Source: Sequoia sempervirens
Taxonomy: Eukaryota; Streptophyta; Pinopsida; Cupressales; Cupressaceae
Direction of reading: 5' to 3'
Assembly (NCBI GenBank): GCA_007258455.2
Contig: VDFB02296709.1
Coordinates: 1 to 64,000 of the forward strand
Length of the DNA: 64,000 nucleotides
Part shown: piece after piece, positions 57,621 to 64,000 of the stretch
How the letters are laid out: each line of letters begins with the position of its first letter
Numbering within the stretch: position 1 is the first letter of the stretch
The notes under the pieces: model-generated
What the model was told of the DNA's origin: nothing
The model's database searches: none
What the model saw: only the letters and a program-made list of their open reading frames with translations
Translations under genes and position numbers: made by a program

Positions 57621-58355
57621 GTTAAAGTGTACATTGTTGGAATAAAGGGCATTTATGCTCATTCACAATTAATAGACTAGAAAATGTCACATATTTTGGT
57701 CTTATGGGTCATGCTAGTAGAAAAAGGCATTAAAACACCATATGAAGAAAAATGGAAACATTTATCTTACTAGGATATGAGTGGCCAGAGAGGGAATAAA
57801 AGGTGAACTTCATGGTATTCAAGTGATTTATATTGCTCAATAAATGACTCTCACATTAAAATAAAACAAGATCAAAAGATGTTACAAATTTATTATGTTG
57901 CAAAGAGAAAAGGGGAGGAAAATGAGTGATTAATAAATTATAATATTCCAAAAAACCATTTTAATGGAATTGTTGTCTTTATATTGACACTCATTAGTGA
58001 TGTGATGTTGACAGCATTTCCTAAGGTATTTCACCCATATTTATTTTGTGAGGCAATTTATTGTCATTTGTGTTGTTTCTTGTCTATGAGCTCTATTATT
58101 TAATTGATTTTTTGTTATTAAAATTGCATGTCATTGTAGGTTTCAAATACCTTCAAGATTAGTATATTGGGAATTGTGAGGAAGATTTCATTTGAATATC
58201 CATAATTGATGAGTCATTAAGGTTATAAATCCAATGATTTATGGATCTATGTACCTTAAAAAAATAATCATTGAGTTTACAAATCACCAAAATTCAACAA
58301 TAATCAAAAATGCATTTTTTTCCAATGTGTATTTAATGAATTGTAGAACAATCAT

Positions 58356-58511
58356 ATCTATATATATACATATACATACATATACATATATATGTATGTG
58401 TATATATATATATGTATATGTATATATATATGTATATGTATATACATATATACATATACATGTCTACATATATTTATATATGTATATACACACACACACA
58501 TATATAAATAT
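58356..58511. repeat. TA/CA microsatellite, copy 2
   Basis: Same as 1531-1686. Confidence 0.9.
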
Positions 58512-58514
58512 ACC

Positions 58515-60007
58515 AAGAAAACTCAGCTTGCTAATTTTGAAACTCAAATTTTGCTTGTAGAACTCCTTCAACAAAATACCACAACTAATAGCAAACAAAA
58601 TACTTCTACTCAAAACACAAAGTATTGTCTATATATCTTATGTATATACAACTTAAATACTTTGAAAACTAAGCTTGAACACATATAACTCTACTCGAAT
58701 GTGATGCAATCAAATTGCCTCAAACTTTTTGGAATATTCAATCCAACACTATCCTCATTCTCCTCTTTCTCACTCCCAAAAAGCATAAGAGAAAGAATAA
58801 TTAACAATGCACAAGGAGAATGATCATAAATTATTTCTTCTTTTCCTATAGCCTCGTTGCTCTCCTCTAAACTCAAAATTGAATAATGATACAGACGATA
58901 TTCTTTTTACTCTCCTAATATCCATAGATTTCTTCCACAACTACTGGTATTAATTAGCAACTATGCACTCTTAAATTTGGTGCCACACTCCATATTAACT
59001 TGGCATGCCAAAAATAGAAGTCATCACCCCAAAAGGCTCGACCAATAGACCATTATGTCACCCCATTACAGCTCATATAATGGCTATTAAATATGTATTT
59101 TTTAATAGTTTCAACTACCACTTAGTGGCTTGAAATGATATTAGAGCAGATGTGCCACTAGGATGACTATTATTATGGCCTTATTACCATTTAATTTGCC
59201 TTATAAAATGCCTTTGATGGTGGATTTTATGCTCCACAAAGTTTTGGCAGTTGAAATAGAACTTACTTCTTACATGCTTTTATAAGCATGTTGATCTGCA
59301 TATAATACTTTATTCATTACTACATATAATATATATGTATATATCTCTTGCATTTATATATATATATATGTGTGTGTGTGTGTATATATTGTTTGATTAT
59401 ATATTCAAATAGATATTGTATATATGTTTATGTATTCTTATATATACATTTTATTTAAACACAATTAGATAATAGTCAATTTGACTTAATAACCACAAAA
59501 TTGAAAAATTGAAGAACGATATGATTCTTATATATCACTTTATTTTTATTGCATAAACTATGCCAAAGACTCAACATGGATCAAACTAACCTTATGACTC
59601 AACTCAACTTGGATAAAACACAATAATTGACTCAAAGATAGGACTAGGGTACTTATCCAATCTGGATACTTAGACCTACGTGAGTGTATGCTTCAACTCA
59701 TTTGGCATAAACTTATTTATTTCTAAAGTCTATACTTCTCTCTCCAGTGATACTCTACCTCTCCCTTTGGAGGGTAAGAATTTGATCCTACATTTCACTT
59801 AGAAATCTAATCAAATAGTTAGCCTATTATTAATCACAACATCATCATAATCTTGATTCAATAATAATAACCATTAAAATTGAAACACATTGCATTGCAT
59901 TTAATTTTTTCAAAGTGTTAATTAGCATATAGTCATCAACAATTATCGAAGCTCATTTTAACACAAAAAATTAAAAGTAATTTGTAAATCAAACTCGGGG
60001 TATAATA
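58515..60007 (-). repeat. 3' LTR of element A, copy 2
   Basis: Same LTR part as 1690-4613 but without the 1.36-kb insertion, giving the uninterrupted sequence. The inner end has decayed to TATAATA at 60001-60007. The polypurine tract follows at 60008-60019. Confidence 0.82.
59322..59400. repeat. TA/TG microsatellite, copy 2
   Basis: Single-unit version of 2497-2650. Confidence 0.88.
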
Positions 60008-60019
60008 TATCTCCCCCCA

Positions 60020-61504
60020 TAAGGCTCATCATCCCTAATGATTCAGTGTATCATGACAAAACCATAAACAAGTTTTCTTTATCAATTTAAAAAGTAGAAA
60101 ATAAATGAGGAAAATTTTGGTAAAATTTATTAAAGTCCCCCCATGTAGCATTTTTCCTCTACATAGTGGTCCCACTGGACCTTACACTAAGTAAGCTCTT
60201 TGTTACATAAGCAAAGCTTTCATATTTCGAGCACCTTGAGAGGCTCAATCATTACTACTCTTGGATCCTATACTTGTAGTGCATTCCAGTCAAGTATATG
60301 ACTAACACCTGTTATATACTTTTTAAGATATGAAACATGAAACACATTACACATCTAGGCAAGATCTGGTGGTAGAGAAATTTTGTAGGCAGCTAGGTTA
60401 ATCACTTCGAGAACTTTGAAGGGACCCACAAATCTAGGAGCTAGTTTGGATGACTTTCCAAAATTTATGGAACTCTTCTTAGTTTTGACCCTCAAAATAA
60501 TTTTTTCACCCATTGAGAACTGTCTTAGTGTATGCTTAGCATCAACATAGCTTTTTTGTCAATCATTCACTTTTTCCAATATGCTCTTGATCAACTTGAT
60601 CTACTCCTCCATTTAAGATAACATTTCCAGTCCAAGGCTAATCTTATCTTCTAGCTTATCCCAACTTATAGGATTTTGACACTTTCTTCCATATAATGCT
60701 TCAAATGGAGCCATCTTTATTGTGGAATGATAGGAATGGTTGTATACAAATTCTATAAGTGAAATATACTCCTCCCACTTGTATTGTTGATCCATGGAAT
60801 ACATCTTCAACAAATATTCTAGAACTTGGTTTACCCTTTCAGTCTGACCATCTATCTTAGGGTAATGAGCTAAGCTTATATTCAATTGAGTTCCAAGTGA
60901 AGAAAATAAGGTTTTCCAATACCTTGACATCATGCTCACATCCCTATCTAAGATGATCTTCTTAGGATCTCTATATAATCTAAATACTGCCTCAACAAAC
61001 TTATGAGCTATGACCGATGCTCCATCCGTTAGATTCCTAGGTATAAAATGAGCTACCTTCTTGAGTCTATCCACCACTACCAAAATAGATTATGCCTATT
61101 TCTATACATTGGAAGACCTTCTACAAAATCCATACTAATGATTTGCAACTTCCATTTTAGAATCTCATGACGATACTAAAGTCCTCTCGGGTGATGATGT
61201 TTAGATTTTACCCTCTGACATTCTAGACATCCGACTACAAATCTTGTAATGTCTCTCTTCATTCCTTTCTATAAATAAAGTGGTTTCACATCTGCTAGGA
61301 GTTTTTTCATCCAAGGTTTCCTAAATAGGGTGCAAAATGAACTTCTTTCCACACTATATTTCTTAACTCCTCAGAGTTTGGAACATAAATTCTTCCTTTG
61401 AACCTTAAAATTCCATCTAGTTCAAAATAGAACCCATCATACCTCAAACCTTGAGGATTGTCTAAGAGAGCTTGCTTAACTTTCTCATAATACTCGTCTC
61501 CCAC
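60020..61504 (-). pseudogene. Element A integrase, copy 2
   Basis: Near-identical to 4640-6126; the open pieces are 60613-61083 and 61307-61504. Two residues differ in the core piece (Thr for Met in RNL-T-DGAS, Ser for Asn in NPI-S-WDK). Small deletions relative to copy 1 lie at 60050-60190, in the chromodomain-like tail. Confidence 0.88.
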
Positions 61505-61577
61505 AAAATTTTACAATACCTGGTTTTCAAAGTTTAAGTGAATAGAGATCATTGAGGAAATGTGTCTCCTTTGACTC

Positions 61578-62754
61578 AAAACATCTACAACTCAATTTCC
61601 CTTGCCCTTTTCTCAAAATCATAGTCAAATATCAATTCTAACCATCTTCTTTGTCGAGCATTAAGACGTGGCTGGGTAAATAAGTATTTAAGACCTTGAT
61701 GATCTAACCTTAGCTCAAAAGTTTTTCCTAACAAATAATGTTGCCATATTTGTAAGACATGCACAACTGTTACCAATTCAAGATCATGAGGAGCATAATT
61801 CTACTCATATATCTTTAACTTCCTTGAATCATAGGCTATAACTCACCCTTCTTGTATAATCAGTCTGCCTAATCCTTCTCTTGAAGCATCAATGATAATT
61901 ACAAATTGGCCCTTTGGATCAAGAACTTTCAATATTGGTGTTGAATTTAACTTCTCTTTTAGTTGATCAAATGCTTCCTGGCATTTTTTTACCAATCAAA
62001 TCATTTTCCTCTTCTTTGCAAATTAGTGATAGGATAGGTAATCTTCAAAAATTTAGGCACAAAATTTCTATATTAATCTACGAGACCCATAAAACTACAC
62101 ACTTCATGCACATTTTTTCAGTGCTGGCCATTCAAGAATGGATTTGATCTTGAATCGATCTACTGTGATTCCTTCTACTGAAATTACATGACCCAAAGAC
62201 TATATGTATTTCTAAAATAATGTACATTTTAAGAGCTTTCCATATAATTTGTGTTTTCTCAAACATTGAAGAACAAATTGTATATGTTGGAAATGTTTCT
62301 CCTCATTCTTAGAATATATAAGAATGTTGTATAGAAACACTAGAATGAACTTATCCAAGCAATCCCTAAAAACATTGTTCATTAAATTCATGAATTTTGC
62401 AGGGGCATTCATTAGTTCAAAAGGTAATACTATGAATTCTTAGTACTCATACCTTGTTTTGAAGGTTTTTTTGTGAATATTGTCACCCTTGAGCCTTAAT
62501 CGATGGTATCCAAACCATAAATTGATCTTTGAAAATATTGTTGCTCCACGCATTTGATCGAAAAGATCATCAATATGTGCTAAAGGATATTTTTTCTTTA
62601 TCATTGATTTATTAAGCATACAATAGTCTATACATAAGCACAAGGTACCATCCTTCTTTTTGACAAATATCATTGGTGCTCTTAAGGGTGGAACATTGGG
62701 TCTAATCAATCCTTTAGCCGACAATTCTTGCAATTGACCCTTCAATTCCATCAA
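61578..62754 (-). pseudogene. Element A RNase H and reverse transcriptase, copy 2
   Basis: Counterpart of 6200-7376 with the same inactivating changes (Asn in FSKINLW, Tyr-Asn in FLYNILIYS), which shows they predate the duplication or the haplotype split. One residue differs at the start of the RNase H piece (Thr for Ile). Confidence 0.9.
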
Positions 62755-63888
62755 ATTCGTAGTCGTACAGTATGGTGATTTGGAGATTAGTTCTGAACCA
62801 AGGATTATATCAATGGAGAAACCAAAATCCCTTTTAGGATGTAATCCAAAAAGTTCATTTGGAAATACATCCTCAAAATCTCAAAGAAATGGGTAGTTCT
62901 CCATATCAGGTTTTCCTTGATCCTTAAGATACCCATCTTAATTTCCTTGGAGTTTTTGAGACTCCCAATACATTAAGTCATCTTGAAAGATAAACTCCTT
63001 AAGTTCTTCTAACTTCTCCATTTTGACTATGAAGAGTCGATACCCTTTTTTCTTGGCCCTCTTTAGTTGCATAGAAGAAATCTACCTTAAATTGACTTCT
63101 CTTGGAGTGCCTTTCAAGAAGACTTTATTCCCTAGGTCATCTAGACATAATTTTTTTTTTTCCAAAACAGTCTACATTAGCCCTATGCCTCCACAACCAA
63201 TTTATTCCTAAGATGACATCATAGGAACCTAAAGGTGCTACATACATGTTCACCTCGGTTGAAAAACTTGGAAGACCAACCTTGGCTTCAAATAGGCATT
63301 TATCTACCTAATATTTTGTCTAGTTAGCATATTCTATTGGTTGGGGTGTTTCCATATATTAGGAAATTTATCTAATACTCTTGGTGCAATAAAAATTTTG
63401 ACCATAAGCGACTGCAAGTCATTTTCAGATAATGGCATATTCTTGTCGGGTTCTTCTTCACCCTTAGAGCCAACCAAGACAAACTTGGAGGGTGGGTGTA
63501 CACACAGGTACTCCTCTATCACATCCTTTCCTATCTTGGGTGCATCAAAACCACATCCAAAAAGGCATATCTTTATGTGCAAATGGTTTAACTAGTTTGA
63601 CAGAAGGGATGGGTACAATGGCATTATTTTCTGCTTTCACTCGTTGTTTCTTTTCCAACCTAATACACTTAAGCACGTTGGTTAGGGTTTCTAAGTCAAA
63701 AATCCATGCACCTCGTGTGTATTTGATATTATCTAGGAGTTTTACCTATGGAGACAACTCCTTTTTAGCCACTAAGCTTGGAAAGTTTTTGGGTACTAAC
63801 CTCTTTGCAATTTTCCTAGTTCTTCTTTCCATTCTAGCACAAGAACATTTTCAAACATTAGTTAATTGTTAATGTTTGAGAATTTTTA
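62755..63888 (-). pseudogene. Element A 5' frame, copy 2
   Basis: Counterpart of 7377-8510, including the 82-residue open piece (63334-63582) with two residue changes and the start MARRTRKIAK-like text changed at one position. No gag here either. Confidence 0.58.
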
Positions 63889-63918
63889 TGTAATGAGCTC
63901 ATAGGTCCATGTGTTGAA

Positions 63919-63937
63919 CCTGGTAGCTCTGATACCA
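63919..63937 (-). promoter_or_regulatory. Primer-binding site of element A, copy 2
   Basis: Same sequence as 8541-8559. Confidence 0.88.
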
Positions 63938-63939
63938 TA

Positions 63940-64000
63940 TGTAACATAATCACTCAAAATACAAATTAAATACTTAGGTTTTTACTAAGGAAGTAAAAAT
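63940..64000 (-). repeat. 5' LTR of element A, copy 2, cut by the window edge
   Basis: Same as 8562-8622, starting TGTAACATAATCAC. Confidence 0.85.

Larger units (their letters stand above)
53737..64000. repeat. Large direct repeat, copy 2
   Basis: Partner of 1-8620; see there. It runs to the last base of the window. It differs by the 3089-bp insertion 54532-57620, by lacking the 1.36-kb insertion of copy 1, by one TA-region unit, and by scattered substitutions. Confidence 0.95.

Noticed and set aside
1..64000. tRNA or rRNA genes
   Set aside because: No GGTTCGAAT-type arm within a plausible cloverleaf and no rRNA-like stretch was seen; the only tRNA-related sequences are primer-binding sites.

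Overview
The window reads as intergenic DNA from a large plant genome. It is AT-rich, no intact host gene could be recognised, and almost everything that can be identified is a decayed transposable element. The element types (Ty3/gypsy chromoviruses, a Tat-type Ty3 element with a second RNase H, Ty1/copia, plant LINE RNase H, a Mutator-like element) point to a seed plant. The long LTRs, deep nesting and old, stop-ridden copies suggest a gymnosperm, but that is inference.

Layout. (1) Positions 1-11523 hold element A, a degenerate chromovirus on the minus strand: 3' LTR to 4613, pol 4640-8510, primer-binding site 8541-8559, 5' LTR 8562-11523. (2) Positions 11640-12565 are a gag relic with CCHC knuckles, followed by a 100-N gap at 12834-12933. 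(3) From the gap to about 37406 lies element B, a plus-strand chromovirus whose LTRs are split by later insertions. Its 5' LTR contains a MITE (13419-13813) and a 5.8-kb Mutator-like element (14166-19977), and the latter contains a retroposed segment (15071-17505) with a 16-bp target duplication. Its 3' LTR contains a copia element D (26010-36567, minus), whose own 3' LTR contains a 3.9-kb insertion (26916-30779). (4) Positions 37500-38850 hold a LINE relic and a gypsy RT relic. (5) Positions 39514-50200 are element C, a Tat-like Ty3 element with a perfect 5-bp target duplication and an antisense, apparently spliced reading frame between integrase and the 3' LTR. (6) Positions 51390-53715 are a gypsy RNase H-integrase relic with a 690-bp direct duplication. 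(7) Positions 53737-64000 repeat positions 1-8620 at very high identity, with a private 3089-bp LINE-related insertion (54532-57620). Both window edges cut this repeat.

The elements do not form a pathway. Their relation is historical, and the order of insertion can be read from which element interrupts which, because the second LTR or the second repeat copy often supplies the empty site. The three most unusual items are these. First, a recurring reading frame starting M-G-G-x-R, resembling plant-mobile-domain proteins, occurs once in a retroposed segment inside the Mutator-like element and once downstream of a LINE RNase H. Second, element C carries the antisense spliced frame. Third, the direct repeat at the two window edges is either a segmental duplication or an assembly join of two haplotypes. 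All domain calls come from reading translations by eye; no database search was run.
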